Source of the DNA: HIMB11 sp965657135
Lineage (GTDB): Bacteria; Pseudomonadota; Alphaproteobacteria; Rhodobacterales; Rhodobacteraceae
DNA: 64,000 nucleotides
NCBI GenBank assembly: GCA_965657135.1
Contig: CBFHNF010000005.1
Location: 1 to 64,000 of the forward strand
Direction: 5' to 3'
Numbering within the stretch: the first letter of the stretch is position 1; the number at the start of each line of letters is the position of its first letter. Shown piece after piece: positions 1-8,743 of the stretch. The notes beneath the pieces are model-generated. The model searched no databases. It was not told the origin of the DNA and worked only from the letters and a program-made list of their open reading frames with translations. The translations under genes and the position numbers were made by a program.

Positions 1-136
1 GTTCTTCTTGTCGCGACTTGGAAAACCACATGCTGCCCTGTGGGACTGGACCAAACTCAGAAAAAGCTTTGTCATAAGCGCTTGCAATTTGGAATTCGAT
101 CTTTTGTCTAAGGTGATCTTCTGATTGCAACCACAT
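1..136 (-). CDS. N-terminal fragment of an unrecognised protein (runs off left edge)
   Basis: An open frame on the minus strand begins at an ATG at 134-136 and stays open to the first base of the window, giving 45 visible residues that start MWLQSEDHLRQKIEFQ. An in-frame TGA lies a short way upstream of the ATG, so the beginning is in the window. The charged helical start followed by a 'GSMWFSKSRQEE' stretch reminds me weakly of the N-termini of some class I SAM-dependent methyltransferases, but this is only an impression. It lies 48 bp downstream of the TPR gene on the same strand, so the two could be co-transcribed. No RBS stands out. The rest of the gene outside the window would settle its identity. 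Confidence 0.4.
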   Translation of the reverse strand, partial: MWLQSEDHLRQKIEFQIASAYDKAFSEFGPVPQGSMWFSKSRQEE

Positions 137-184
137 GTTTAGGTGCTCGCGCTTTATCGAAACTCACAGGCTAAAACGATTTTC

Positions 185-580
185 TTAATTGCCTGTAAGT
201 TTCTTGGCTAAATCTTTGCTCATGTTTTCTACGTGCTTCTTTAATTCTGATAGCTTTTCTGATCGATGTCCGATGTCGCTTGCCTTATTCAACGCAACAG
301 AAGCAGATTGAGGATCGCCAAGGCCTATCAAAGTATCGATGCAATTTTCCCAATACTGGATGACATCATGATTGCTTTCTATGGCATTTTTAAAAAAGTT
401 AACGGCCATGGAAGGCTCACCTAGTTCAACGCACAAAAGTCCCATGTTATTATTCGCGTCTGGCTGTCGCGGATTTTGCCGCAAAATATCCAGGTATATT
501 TTTCCTGCGGATTGATGATTGCCTCCGCGATGTTCTGTGATTGCGGTGTCAATCATAACTTCTAAATCAATTTTCGACAT
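185..580 (-). CDS. Small tetratricopeptide-repeat (TPR) protein
   Basis: Encodes about 131 residues. Residues roughly 15-85 form two TPR-like helix-turn-helix units: 'GNHQSAGKIYLDILRQNP' followed by 'DANNNMGLLCVELGEPSM', then a third degenerate unit. This pattern is the one found at the start of long TPR-glycosyltransferase or TPR-sulfotransferase proteins, but here the gene stops after the repeats. No signal peptide or membrane segment is seen, so it is probably a cytoplasmic protein-interaction module. I chose the second ATG (580) because GGAG sits 6 bases before it; an ATG 12 bases upstream is possible. The partner is unknown. It could also be a remnant of a longer TPR enzyme. Confidence 0.75.
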   Translation of the reverse strand: MSKIDLEVMIDTAITEHRGGNHQSAGKIYLDILRQNPRQPDANNNMGLLCVELGEPSMAVNFFKNAIESNHDVIQYWENCIDTLIGLGDPQSASVALNKASDIGHRSEKLSELKKHVENMSKDLAKKLTGN

Positions 581-592
581 TATGTACTCCAT

Positions 593-1016
593 TCTTTAGC
601 GCAGTAAGTGCAAAATATGTTCCAAAATCAGCTTAATAATTTATTTTTTTTGCATTTTTTTAATTGGTGTGGGTAAGCCATTAAACAGCGAGCTTAATTT
701 CTGAGTTGGTTTGAGTTACCGCATTAACGGATAGTATTTCACAAATAAACCTGAGTGTGGAAGCTGGTCGCAGGAAATAAATGCGAGATTGCTTTGGGAG
801 GCGCATCCGAAGTTCGAGTCTGTTTCGAATATCTTGTAGCCAACTGATATTTTTCGAAAAGTATGGTTGCGCCACCGGTTCCCACTATTCGGTTTTATAT
901 CAGTTATTTTAATTCAATTAACTAACGCCATGCATCTGAGCTTAAAAATCAAGGAGATGGCTACTACTACCAATGCAGCACAAATACCCAACATAGGTTT
1001 AGAGCATTTTTATTCA
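593..1016. other. Gene-free stretch, 424 bp
   Basis: AT-rich DNA between the TPR gene and the DUF3237 gene. The only open frames are short, lack a convincing RBS and give no recognisable protein. I see no tRNA, repeat or strong terminator. It probably carries the promoter of the TPR gene near its left end. Confidence 0.5.
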
Positions 1017-1475
1017 TCAAAGAATTTCATAAAGTTCGATTATGACGCTGTTTTTTTCGCGCTTTCCAGTTCCAATAAACAAGCATTTGTTAATCCATGC
1101 ATACCGCTCATCGCCAGTTTCTAGTCTTGCGTGTGTACGCATGTAGTAGCTAGAAGCTGGCACGTTTTCGCCGCGCGCTAGGGATTCAATGATCTCAGTT
1201 GGCCCATGGCGAAAACCATAATTTATGATTTCAATTAACGCACCGTCATCTGTCTCAAAAGCATATCTTGTATCAAGTTGAGCTAGACCATCAGAGAATA
1301 TCGTTTGCCAATCAGCGCCTAGGTTTAAAATTTTTCCAGATATTTTAGGGCCGGATACACGACCACCAATTATGGGAATGATTCTTCTCTGGCCTGCACG
1401 ACCAGTTCCCATTTCTTTAATCGGTGCAAGTGCTACTTCTAATCGGCATGCAAATTCAAGCTTTGGTGTCGTCAT
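1017..1475 (-). CDS. DUF3237 domain protein
   Basis: 152 residues covering the whole DUF3237 family. The family hallmarks are visible: an opening 'LEFACRLEVALAPIKEMG' strand, a central 'GGRVSGPKISGKILNLGADW' glycine-rich turn, and the later 'ADWQTIFSDGLAQLDTRYAF' and 'YMRTHARLETGDERYAWINK' segments. The family is a small beta-barrel of unknown biochemical role, often beside catabolic genes. Its start overlaps the 3' end of the TRAP-TAXI permease gene by 20 bp, so translation is probably coupled and the protein may act on the imported compound. That role is inferred from context only. Confidence 0.85.
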   Translation of the reverse strand: MTTPKLEFACRLEVALAPIKEMGTGRAGQRRIIPIIGGRVSGPKISGKILNLGADWQTIFSDGLAQLDTRYAFETDDGALIEIINYGFRHGPTEIIESLARGENVPASSYYMRTHARLETGDERYAWINKCLFIGTGKREKNSVIIELYEIL

Positions 1476-3768
1476 GTTTTTTCCGCGATATCATTAAACG
1501 GTGAAAGACCAGTATTGTCATGGATAAGATAATTCCGATCCACATTAAGAGGATGGTTTTCCAAAGAACGAGAATTACTAATAACAAGCGTACCCACATT
1601 TCAGTTCTGCTGATGGGACCGTAATCAAAACGCGCAAGCGCAGACGCTAATAAGTAAAGTGCCAAGCTAAGTCGAAGCAGTAATCCACCCAAGGCCAGCA
1701 CATCAATATTTGGTCCATAACCTTCTATCAGAACACGCTGTCCATTTTCATCCAAGATGGTGATCGCTTCTTCGATAAGTAACAACTCGGGATACCACGC
1801 AAAAACAAATGGGATCGTGAACATCACAATTCCAACGCGTACTGCTGCAAACCCTGTTTGCATGGGCTCTGTCTTTGAGATTGATGCCGCTGCAAATGCG
1901 GCGATCGCCACTGGGGGCGTGATTGCAGATGCAACTGCAAAATAAAATACGAACATATGGGCCGTAAAAAAACTTACTCCTAGGTTTGCTAATAGTGGTC
2001 CCAAAAGAAGTGCAACATTCACATACGCAGGTACCGTGGGCATGCCCATACCTAGAATTATCGCGCAAATCATTGCGGATATCAAAGCGAGCATAAGGTA
2101 CACGCCGCCGGTAATTTGGATTTTTAATCCAAAAATATTCAAGACATTGGCAGTTTCCAACCAGGATGTAACCGCGCGAGTAAGTTCGCCAGTCAATCCG
2201 CTTTCGTTTAAGAACGCAGAAATAATTGACACTGCGAAAAGCAATAAGAATAATCGCGACAAAAGAATGCCGCCTTCGGAGAGTGATACCAGCACCTTTG
2301 AAGGTTTTGAGCGTGTTTCTGCATCAAGGAAAAGTAAAGGAATGAGTATGGCAACTGCCCACCATCCAGCAGAAACTGCGTCTCCTGTTGCATTGACAAT
2401 GATCTGAGTGATGAACGGAGGCAAGATCGCTGCGAGTATACCGTCGCTGATGGCGTCCTTGCTTCCTAGCAAAAGAAACAAAATAACGAGTATTGGAATA
2501 AAAATCATGGCGACGTTTAACCAATCTTGGCGTTCCATAATTAGGTCAATCGGCACCTCTCCAATTGCCTCAACCTTTTCTCGGCGTGCTTGGAACATCA
2601 CTGTTAAAAAAATGGAAAAGAAAAACGCCATGGCTGGAATGAATGCAGCAATGATGACTTTTGTATATGGGACTGCTGTTAACGCGACCAAAACGAACGC
2701 CGCGACTCCCATGACGGGAGGCATTATTTGTCCGCCTGAGGATGCTGCCGCTTCTACACCCCCTGCAAAACGAGAAGAAAACCCGTTTCGTATCATCATC
2801 GGAATAGTCAATCGCCCAGTTGATAAAACGTTAGTGACGGGTCCGCCAGTAATTGTACCAAATAAAGCGGATGAAACGATTGCTGCGTGTGCTGGGCCAC
2901 CACGTAGGCGACGCGTCAAACGCACAGCTAACTTAATTAATGAAGTACCACCTGCAGATGTCCCAAACAACGCTCCTAAAACCACATATGGGAAAACTTG
3001 ATTAACTATGATGTTCATAAAACGGCCCATGAAACCGTCAGGAGTTATGAAAACGTTGGTGGCTTTTTGAATTGCTGCTGCAATTGGATCCCCATTATCC
3101 GCGCCAAGCTTTGTAAGTAGAAAGTTGTTATCTGATAAATCAAAAATCCAGATTAATGCAGTGCCAACCGTGTAAAGCACAACAATAGATGCAACAACAA
3201 CTAGCGGAGCCCCCCAGACGCGTACATTGTAAAGAAAGAATAAACCAATGATCACAAACAGCAATGGAATAGTCCATATGCCAAAACGCGCCTGGCAAGC
3301 TGGAACTTCGGCTTCGAAGGTCATTCCAGGAATAACGCCTTCTGCACGCTCTGCTGCTTCAGTAATCAGGCGTGCACGTTCTCCACTTAGTTGGTCAAAT
3401 AGGCAAATAGCGTCATTTTCCACCAAATACCCAGTCGCACCAAGTATCGCGGCAACAATGAGACTACAATCTAGGACAAGTCCGAGCCAAGGACGGCGGA
3501 ACTTATGATTTGCGGTTTTCCACTCACGATAAGCGCTGCTGTTAAATGCTACGATGAACATCATTAAGAGAAACATTGGTGGAAAAAAATACTCCGGAGA
3601 GAAATTTGATATCCTAAGAAATGGTTGCCCTGTTATGACGCGGGCAGCATCTTGCAAACCCGGAATCTCTGGCATGGTATTTATCATGCCGATCACGACC
3701 AAAGTGAAAGCTAAGCTCAAAGAAAGCTTTTGTCCGAAAGATAAGTCGTTTTGCTCTTGATCTACCAT
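1456..3768 (-). CDS. TRAP transporter fused permease (TAXI type, 4TM/12TM)
   Basis: About 770 residues with many hydrophobic segments. It fuses the small (DctQ-like, 4 TM) and large (DctM-like, 12 TM) membrane subunits, as is usual for TRAP transporters that use a TAXI binding protein. The DctM part has the family's glycine-rich helices, for example 'GALFGTSAGGTSLIKLAVRL' and 'IILGMGMPTVPAYVNVALLL'. It would import a carboxylate-type solute using the ion gradient. I prefer the ATG at 3768 because AAAGG lies 6 bases upstream; another ATG exists at 3786. It follows the binding-protein gene after a 60-120 bp gap that contains a hairpin, and overlaps the DUF3237 gene. The substrate is unknown. 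Confidence 0.92.
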   Translation of the reverse strand: MVDQEQNDLSFGQKLSLSLAFTLVVIGMINTMPEIPGLQDAARVITGQPFLRISNFSPEYFFPPMFLLMMFIVAFNSSAYREWKTANHKFRRPWLGLVLDCSLIVAAILGATGYLVENDAICLFDQLSGERARLITEAAERAEGVIPGMTFEAEVPACQARFGIWTIPLLFVIIGLFFLYNVRVWGAPLVVVASIVVLYTVGTALIWIFDLSDNNFLLTKLGADNGDPIAAAIQKATNVFITPDGFMGRFMNIIVNQVFPYVVLGALFGTSAGGTSLIKLAVRLTRRLRGGPAHAAIVSSALFGTITGGPVTNVLSTGRLTIPMMIRNGFSSRFAGGVEAAASSGGQIMPPVMGVAAFVLVALTAVPYTKVIIAAFIPAMAFFFSIFLTVMFQARREKVEAIGEVPIDLIMERQDWLNVAMIFIPILVILFLLLGSKDAISDGILAAILPPFITQIIVNATGDAVSAGWWAVAILIPLLFLDAETRSKPSKVLVSLSEGGILLSRLFLLLFAVSIISAFLNESGLTGELTRAVTSWLETANVLNIFGLKIQITGGVYLMLALISAMICAIILGMGMPTVPAYVNVALLLGPLLANLGVSFFTAHMFVFYFAVASAITPPVAIAAFAAASISKTEPMQTGFAAVRVGIVMFTIPFVFAWYPELLLIEEAITILDENGQRVLIEGYGPNIDVLALGGLLLRLSLALYLLASALARFDYGPISRTEMWVRLLLVILVLWKTILLMWIGIILSMTILVFHRLMISRKKHDDTKA

Positions 3769-3788
3769 TACCGACCTTTTCATCATAA

Positions 3789-3825
3789 AATAGGCCCATT
3801 CTTAAAAAGCAGAACTGGGCCTATT
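3789..3825 (-). terminator. Intercistronic hairpin between TAXI binding protein and permease
   Basis: The 10-base arms AATAGGCCCA and TGGGCCTATT are perfect complements 17 bases apart, and the stem can extend inward through TTCT/AGAA. On the minus strand it is followed by a short TTTT. It is likely an attenuator or 3'-end stabiliser that lets the binding protein be made in excess over the permease. Confidence 0.6.
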
Positions 3826-3846
3826 ATTGTGTATTAGCCAGCGATT

Positions 3847-4902
3847 TTACGGGCGCGCACAGTCTGCAACTTTATGACCAGCTTCTTCGAATGCTCGAAT
3901 TGCACCTGGATGCATCTTAATTTGTACTACACCACAGATACCTTGTGTTTTTCCGTCAATATCTGCAAAGCTTAGGTTCAAATATGGACCGCGTGGTGAT
4001 CCGTTAATAAAACGGTCTTTGCCCGCCAAATATGCTTTTGTGATTTGATAGGCTAACTCTTCATCCATTGACGCATTTACAACCTGACCAAACGCAGTTG
4101 CGAAGCTGTCAAACGTATCATCATCTGTTACAATTGTGATCCCGTTTCCTGCATATGCTGCACGATATTCTTCAACCGGTACGGAATACGGCGCGTGACC
4201 GGGAGCGTTTACAATCTGTTGGCCAAGCTCACTCGCTAGGATATCAGAAGGAACGTCATGAATTGTAATGTCACCTGCAGCTGCGATTGCGATTTCACGT
4301 CCGGAAGGAAGGCCTTCTGGGATTGTCCACGCATCTGCACCACCACCTGTAATCGATGAAACCGCGTCTGGCCAAGGGTTTTGGATGCCTTCGTAGCCTT
4401 CACCTTCCTTCAAGCCCGAAAGCAGTCTTATCATCGCCCGGCCCGAAGTAAGTGCAGCACCTCGAGGTGGGCCGTTCCAGATTCGTAAACCGTTCAAATC
4501 TGTAATGTCTGCAACTGGATTGCTGTTATAGTATCCAAACATTTGCGCTGAACCAGCGTTAAAGAAAAGTGCTTGCAAGTTGGATGATAGTTCTGCTCCT
4601 TGTTCGGGGCCAATTCCGCTGTAAGGCCCAATACCCTTGGATAAGAGAAAAGGAAGGATCAGAGGTGCAGGCGCCATATCCAGGCGACCTTCTGCAACAG
4701 CTTGAACTGAATTGGTAAGAGTTGCACCTTCGGTGATTTGCATCGTTGCAACATCCGCCGCGTCAAGTACAGCCGCGAGTGTTGTATCGATATAGTGAGG
4801 TGTCGAGCCTGGCGTTGTCGTTTCAACTGTCAACGTAGCTTGAGCAGAGACTGCCAGCGGAGCAAGTGCGATAACAGCGCCTTGCAGTATTGATTTTAAC
4901 AT
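3847..4902 (-). CDS. TAXI-family TRAP transporter solute-binding protein
   Basis: 351 residues with a clear signal peptide ('MLKSILQGAVIALAPLAVSA', cleavage likely after residue 20), so it is periplasmic. It begins with the TAXI-type strand 'TLTVETTTPGSTPHYID' and carries the later 'GLRIWNGPPRGAALTSGRAM' and 'AWTIPEGLPSG' parts expected of the fold. It would bind the substrate and deliver it to the fused permease encoded just downstream. The gene starts a leftward operon (binding protein, permease, DUF3237). Its upstream region, shared with the divergent MarR gene, contains two tandem operator-like repeats, so MarR control is likely. Confidence 0.92.
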   Translation of the reverse strand: MLKSILQGAVIALAPLAVSAQATLTVETTTPGSTPHYIDTTLAAVLDAADVATMQITEGATLTNSVQAVAEGRLDMAPAPLILPFLLSKGIGPYSGIGPEQGAELSSNLQALFFNAGSAQMFGYYNSNPVADITDLNGLRIWNGPPRGAALTSGRAMIRLLSGLKEGEGYEGIQNPWPDAVSSITGGGADAWTIPEGLPSGREIAIAAAGDITIHDVPSDILASELGQQIVNAPGHAPYSVPVEEYRAAYAGNGITIVTDDDTFDSFATAFGQVVNASMDEELAYQITKAYLAGKDRFINGSPRGPYLNLSFADIDGKTQGICGVVQIKMHPGAIRAFEEAGHKVADCARP

Positions 4903-4980
4903 TTTTTACTCCCTGTTTTCACATTGTCCCGATGCAAAGTGCAAACTGTTTCAGGACTAGCGAGAGGAGCTTGCCAAAAA

Positions 4981-5022
4981 ATATATAACTTGTCACGTGA
5001 AAATATATGACTTGTCATGTAA
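4981..5022. promoter_or_regulatory. Tandem operator-like repeats, probable MarR sites
   Basis: Two copies of ATATATrACTTGTCAyGTrA at 4981-5000 and 5003-5022, 22 bp apart (about two helical turns). Each contains the near-palindrome TGAC-TT-GTCA (the first copy has TAAC). They sit between the divergent TAXI and MarR genes, where a MarR dimer pair would control both. The binding protein is inferred. Confidence 0.65.
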
Positions 5023-5060
5023 ATATTTATGGGGGATATTTGTCCTGCGTGGAGTAGCTA

Positions 5061-5570
5061 ATGAATATTAAACAGAAAAATTTCAGGACACGTGTACGAC
5101 AGCGTGAACTTAGCGAGAGAAAAAACATATTTGCTCGGCTACCTGTGGTTTATGCTTTATCCCGTAAACAAGGGCAACATCTTCTTAGTAGGGCTGCCGA
5201 GATCTCCATTGTAGAATGGCGAACACTGTGGGATCTGATTGAAACGGGGCCTCTGACCATCAAAGAGTTGGCGGAAATTCAGTGCACTGATCACTCGTTG
5301 CTATCACGTGCTTTACCCGGAATGCAGAAAAAAGGGTTGGTTCAAATCCGAAAAAATCCAGACGATGGAAGGGAAATGCTGGTTTCAATAAGCCAAAAAG
5401 GTATGACTGCATACAATTCTGCCGCACCAACAATGCAACGTCGTCGCGAAGAGCTGTACCGTTGGTTCGCGCCGAATGAACTTGAACAGTTTATAAAATT
5501 TCTGGATAGGCTCGAAGAATTTTTAAGTTGCCCTGTCGAAGATTTAGCAAAAAATGAGTTAAATGAATGA
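5061..5570 (+). CDS. MarR family transcriptional regulator
   Basis: 169 residues. A winged helix-turn-helix runs from about residue 50 to 125: 'VEWRTLWDLIETGPLTIKEL' leads into the recognition helix region 'TDHSLLSRALPGMQKKGLV', and the wing is 'IRKNPDDGREMLVSISQKG', all typical of MarR. The N-terminal helix includes 'LPVVYALSRKQGQHLLSRAA'. GGAG lies upstream of the ATG. It is divergent from the TAXI operon across a region with tandem repeats and overlaps the following sulfatase gene by four bases (ATGA), so the two are translationally coupled. It probably senses a metabolite of the transported compound; the ligand is unknown. Confidence 0.9.
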   Translation: MNIKQKNFRTRVRQRELSERKNIFARLPVVYALSRKQGQHLLSRAAEISIVEWRTLWDLIETGPLTIKELAEIQCTDHSLLSRALPGMQKKGLVQIRKNPDDGREMLVSISQKGMTAYNSAAPTMQRRREELYRWFAPNELEQFIKFLDRLEEFLSCPVEDLAKNELNE

Positions 5571-7234
5571 ACAAAGCGCCTAACGTTCTTTGGATTATGG
5601 CCGATCAACTTCGTTTTGATTATCTAAGTTGCTACGGCCATCCTTATTTACACACACCACATATTGATGGTTTGGCTGCGCGAGGTGTGAAATTCAACAA
5701 TGCCTACGTACAATCGCCGGTGTGTGGTCCGGCACGAATGTCGGCTTATACAGGTCGCTACGTTCGCAGCCATGGATCAACATGGAACGGAATGCCGCTT
5801 CGCGTGGGAGAGCCTACGCTGGGCGATCACCTGCGTTCATCCGGCTCAAGAGCAGTATTAATCGGTAAAACTCACATGGCTGCTGATGTCGAAGGAATGG
5901 CTTGGTTAGGAATAGACCCTCAAAGTCTTATTGGCGTCAGAGTCTCCGAATGTGGTTTTGAAGTTTATGAGCGTGACGATGGCTTGCATCCAAACAGCGC
6001 AAGGCAAAGATGGTCTTCCTACGATGACTACTTAGAAACCCACGGGTTTTCTTCGGATAATCCCTGGGGCGATTTTGCAAATTCTGGTGTCGACGAAAAT
6101 GGAAATAGACTTTCTGCTTGGTTACTGAAAAATTCTAGACTGCCTGCGAATGTTCCTGAAGAACATTCTGAGACAGCATATATGACGGATCGTGCGATTG
6201 CTTTTATGAAACAAGTATCGCAAGAAGCTGACGGAACGCCTTGGGTGTGCCATTTATCGTATATCAAACCTCATTGGCCATATATCGTTCCTGCACCGTA
6301 TCACGACATGTATGATGAAAGTCATGTTGTTGATCCTGTACGTTGCGAAATCGAACGCGAGACGGACCACCCGCTCATGCGCGCATATTTAAATTCTCGC
6401 GTATGCAAAAGCTTTTCCCGCGATGAAGTACGTAAGCACGTGATACCGGCCTATATGGGGCTCATTAAGCAGCTGGATGATAATCTTGGACGCCTATTCA
6501 AATGGATGGACGATAACGGTTTGGCCGAAAATACAATAGTTGCTTTCACATCCGACCATGGTGATTATATGGGTGATCACTGGATGGGGGATAAAGATTT
6601 TTATCACCAGCAAGCTGTAAAAGTTCCCTTAATCATTTATGATCCACGTTCGGAAGCAAATGCGACAAGAGGTACAGAATGCGACGCGCTGGTTGAGCAG
6701 ATTGACCTTGCGCCGACATTCATGAATGCTGTTGGTTGTCCTGCGAAACCTTGGATCATCGAGGGACGTGATCTGACACCACTCCTGCATGGCAAACAGG
6801 GTTTTTCTCGAAATTATGTGATTAGTGAACACGATTATCATTGGTCTGAAATGGCGCGTGAATTGAACCAACCACAAGAAAATGCGCATACTGTCATGAT
6901 TTTTGATGGACGATGGAAATACATACGATGCGAAGGTTTTCGTCCTGTACTTTTTGACTTAAAAACTGATCCTGACGAGTTTATCGATATCGGAACCTCA
7001 GAAAATGTAGAACATGAGGCAGTGCGAGATCGAATGGAAGCAGCGCTGCTATCGTGGTCTAGAAGACACCACACACGTATTACGGCCACTCCGGAAATTC
7101 TTGCTCGACAATCAAAGACGGCTGAAGGGGGTATACTTATCGGGTTTTGGGATGAGGACGAGTATGAAACCTTTACTGGTAAGCATTTCCAAAGTTTGAA
7201 GCCTGCTGGACATCCCAAAAGCACAAATGAATGA
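5567..7234 (+). CDS. Sulfatase / phosphonate-monoester-hydrolase family enzyme
   Basis: 555 residues of the alkaline-phosphatase superfamily. The N-terminus carries the metal-binding 'NVLWIMADQLRFDY'. The sequence 'SPVCGPARMSAYTGR' has the C-x-P-x-R motif (Cys53, Arg57) whose cysteine is converted to formylglycine in active sulfatases. 'AFTSDHGDYMGDHWMGDKDF' provides further metal ligands, and 'KVPLIIYDPR' follows as expected. No signal peptide is seen, so it is probably cytoplasmic. Its start overlaps the MarR gene by four bases. It could cleave a sulfate ester or a phosphonate/phosphate monoester; sequence alone does not separate these. Context suggests it processes what the TRAP-TAXI system imports. 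Confidence 0.88.
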   Translation: MNKAPNVLWIMADQLRFDYLSCYGHPYLHTPHIDGLAARGVKFNNAYVQSPVCGPARMSAYTGRYVRSHGSTWNGMPLRVGEPTLGDHLRSSGSRAVLIGKTHMAADVEGMAWLGIDPQSLIGVRVSECGFEVYERDDGLHPNSARQRWSSYDDYLETHGFSSDNPWGDFANSGVDENGNRLSAWLLKNSRLPANVPEEHSETAYMTDRAIAFMKQVSQEADGTPWVCHLSYIKPHWPYIVPAPYHDMYDESHVVDPVRCEIERETDHPLMRAYLNSRVCKSFSRDEVRKHVIPAYMGLIKQLDDNLGRLFKWMDDNGLAENTIVAFTSDHGDYMGDHWMGDKDFYHQQAVKVPLIIYDPRSEANATRGTECDALVEQIDLAPTFMNAVGCPAKPWIIEGRDLTPLLHGKQGFSRNYVISEHDYHWSEMARELNQPQENAHTVMIFDGRWKYIRCEGFRPVLFDLKTDPDEFIDIGTSENVEHEAVRDRMEAALLSWSRRHHTRITATPEILARQSKTAEGGILIGFWDEDEYETFTGKHFQSLKPAGHPKSTNE

Positions 7235-7322
7235 TTAGCTTCGACTTGGGAGTGCTTAGAGTGCCTGCAAAGGCAACTAATCCACATTGTAATCGAACAA
7301 TAAAGTTCAAATAATTGAAATT

Positions 7323-7351
7323 GCCGCTCAGCCCGTAGCGTGCTGAGCGGC
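7323..7351 (-). terminator. Hairpin at the convergent end of dctM and the sulfatase gene
   Basis: Perfect 10-bp arms GCCGCTCAGC and GCTGAGCGGC with a 9-base loop lie 16 bases past the dctM stop, in the gap between two convergent genes. T content beyond the stem is modest on either strand, so it is a plausible but not textbook terminator. Confidence 0.55.
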
Positions 7352-7366
7352 TAAAGTGTTGTGAAC

Positions 7367-8743
7367 CTACTTTGTAATTATTTCTGGTCCCATGAAATAG
7401 GTGGGCAAGAAGGTCGATAGAATTGGGACATAAGTCACCAATATCAGAAATACGAACAGTACAGCTAAAAACGGAAGCGCCGCCCGAACGACCGACATCA
7501 TAGGCATGCCAGCAACCCCTGAGGTCACAAACAGGTTCAAGCCAACCGGTGGCGTTATCATGCCAATTTCCATGTTAACGACCATGATGATCCCCAAGTG
7601 AATAGGATCAATCCCAAGTTCGATTGCAATTGGAAACACAAGCGGTGCAACGATAACGATCAGGCCTGATGGTTCCATAAATTGGCCACCAATCAACAAA
7701 ATCACGTTCACAATAATCAGGAACATAATTGGTCCAAACCCCGCAGACAACATTGCACTGGCAATTTGTTGTGGGATTTGCTCGTCTGTCAGAACGTGCT
7801 TCAATATCAAAGCGTTTGCGATAATAAACATCAATGTGATGGTTAATTTCCCGGCTTCGAATAGAGTGTCACGGGTATCTTTGTGAAAAAATGCAGTGAC
7901 GATTGCGAGTGGGTTCTGAAGCAGAGTTTGCTTTGGTTTATCTCCTTTGGCTGCGAGAGGACCCATATCGCGATACACAAAAATCGCGATGATGAAGGCG
8001 TAAATGGATGCAACCGCTGCGGCTTCTGTCGGAGTAAAGATGCCTCCATAAATTCCGCCCAAGATGATAACAATTAGGAACAAGCCCCAAATTGCTTCTT
8101 TTGCGGATGCGTAGACTTCTCCCCAACCCAGCCATTCACCCTTTGGCAATCCTTTGACTTTCGCGATCACATAAATGGTCAGCATAAGCATGGTTCCAGC
8201 CAACAGACCCGGAACCACGCCCGCCAGAAACATGCGACCAACGCTCACATCGGTGGCAGATGCATACACAACCATCACAATCGATGGTGGGATTAGGATG
8301 CCCAATGTTCCCGCATTCGCGATTACGCCAGCAGCAAATTCTTTGGAATATCCAACTTGTCGCATCCCCGCTATTACGATTGTACCGATGGCAACAACCG
8401 TTGCAGGCGATGAACCAGACAGCGCTGCAAACAACATGCAAGCAAACACCCCAGCGATCGCAAGTCCACCAGGAAAGTGTCCAACAATGGCAATCGAAAA
8501 TCTGATGATCCGCTGTGCGACACCTCCAGTCGACATAAATGACGATGCAAGGATGAAAAATGGGATTGCAAGCAGAGTATAGTGACCGGCCATCGCCTGA
8601 AAAAAGGATTGGGCAACGGATGCCAGTGAGGTATCACTCAATACAAGCAGAAACAAAATTGATGATAACCCTAGGGAGACTGCAATTGGCACTCCGATTA
8701 GGAGTAAGACAATCACAAGACCAAATAATATTGCGACTTCCAT
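7367..8743 (-). CDS. dctM: TRAP transporter large permease (DctM type)
   Basis: 458 residues, about 12 membrane segments, the usual DctM length. Family signatures include 'CMLFAALSGSSPATVVAIG' and 'GILIPPSIVMVVYASATD' in the first half and 'GMITPPVGLNLFVTSGVAG' near the end. It forms the ion-coupled translocation channel with DctQ. Its ATG overlaps the dctQ stop by one base (TAATG), so the two are translationally coupled. A DctP-type binding protein and a two-component pair encoded next door point to a C4-dicarboxylate or related carboxylate, but the substrate cannot be read from sequence. Confidence 0.94.
   Translation of the reverse strand: MEVAILFGLVIVLLLIGVPIAVSLGLSSILFLLVLSDTSLASVAQSFFQAMAGHYTLLAIPFFILASSFMSTGGVAQRIIRFSIAIVGHFPGGLAIAGVFACMLFAALSGSSPATVVAIGTIVIAGMRQVGYSKEFAAGVIANAGTLGILIPPSIVMVVYASATDVSVGRMFLAGVVPGLLAGTMLMLTIYVIAKVKGLPKGEWLGWGEVYASAKEAIWGLFLIVIILGGIYGGIFTPTEAAAVASIYAFIIAIFVYRDMGPLAAKGDKPKQTLLQNPLAIVTAFFHKDTRDTLFEAGKLTITLMFIIANALILKHVLTDEQIPQQIASAMLSAGFGPIMFLIIVNVILLIGGQFMEPSGLIVIVAPLVFPIAIELGIDPIHLGIIMVVNMEIGMITPPVGLNLFVTSGVAGMPMMSVVRAALPFLAVLFVFLILVTYVPILSTFLPTYFMGPEIITK

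Noticed and set aside
800..860. tRNA-like GTTCGAGTC at about 813
   Set aside because: The surrounding bases cannot form an acceptor stem or the other arms of a tRNA cloverleaf.
2408..3001. 197-codon plus-strand frame inside the TRAP-TAXI permease gene
   Set aside because: It is an antisense shadow of a well-supported membrane protein gene, with no RBS and no recognisable product.
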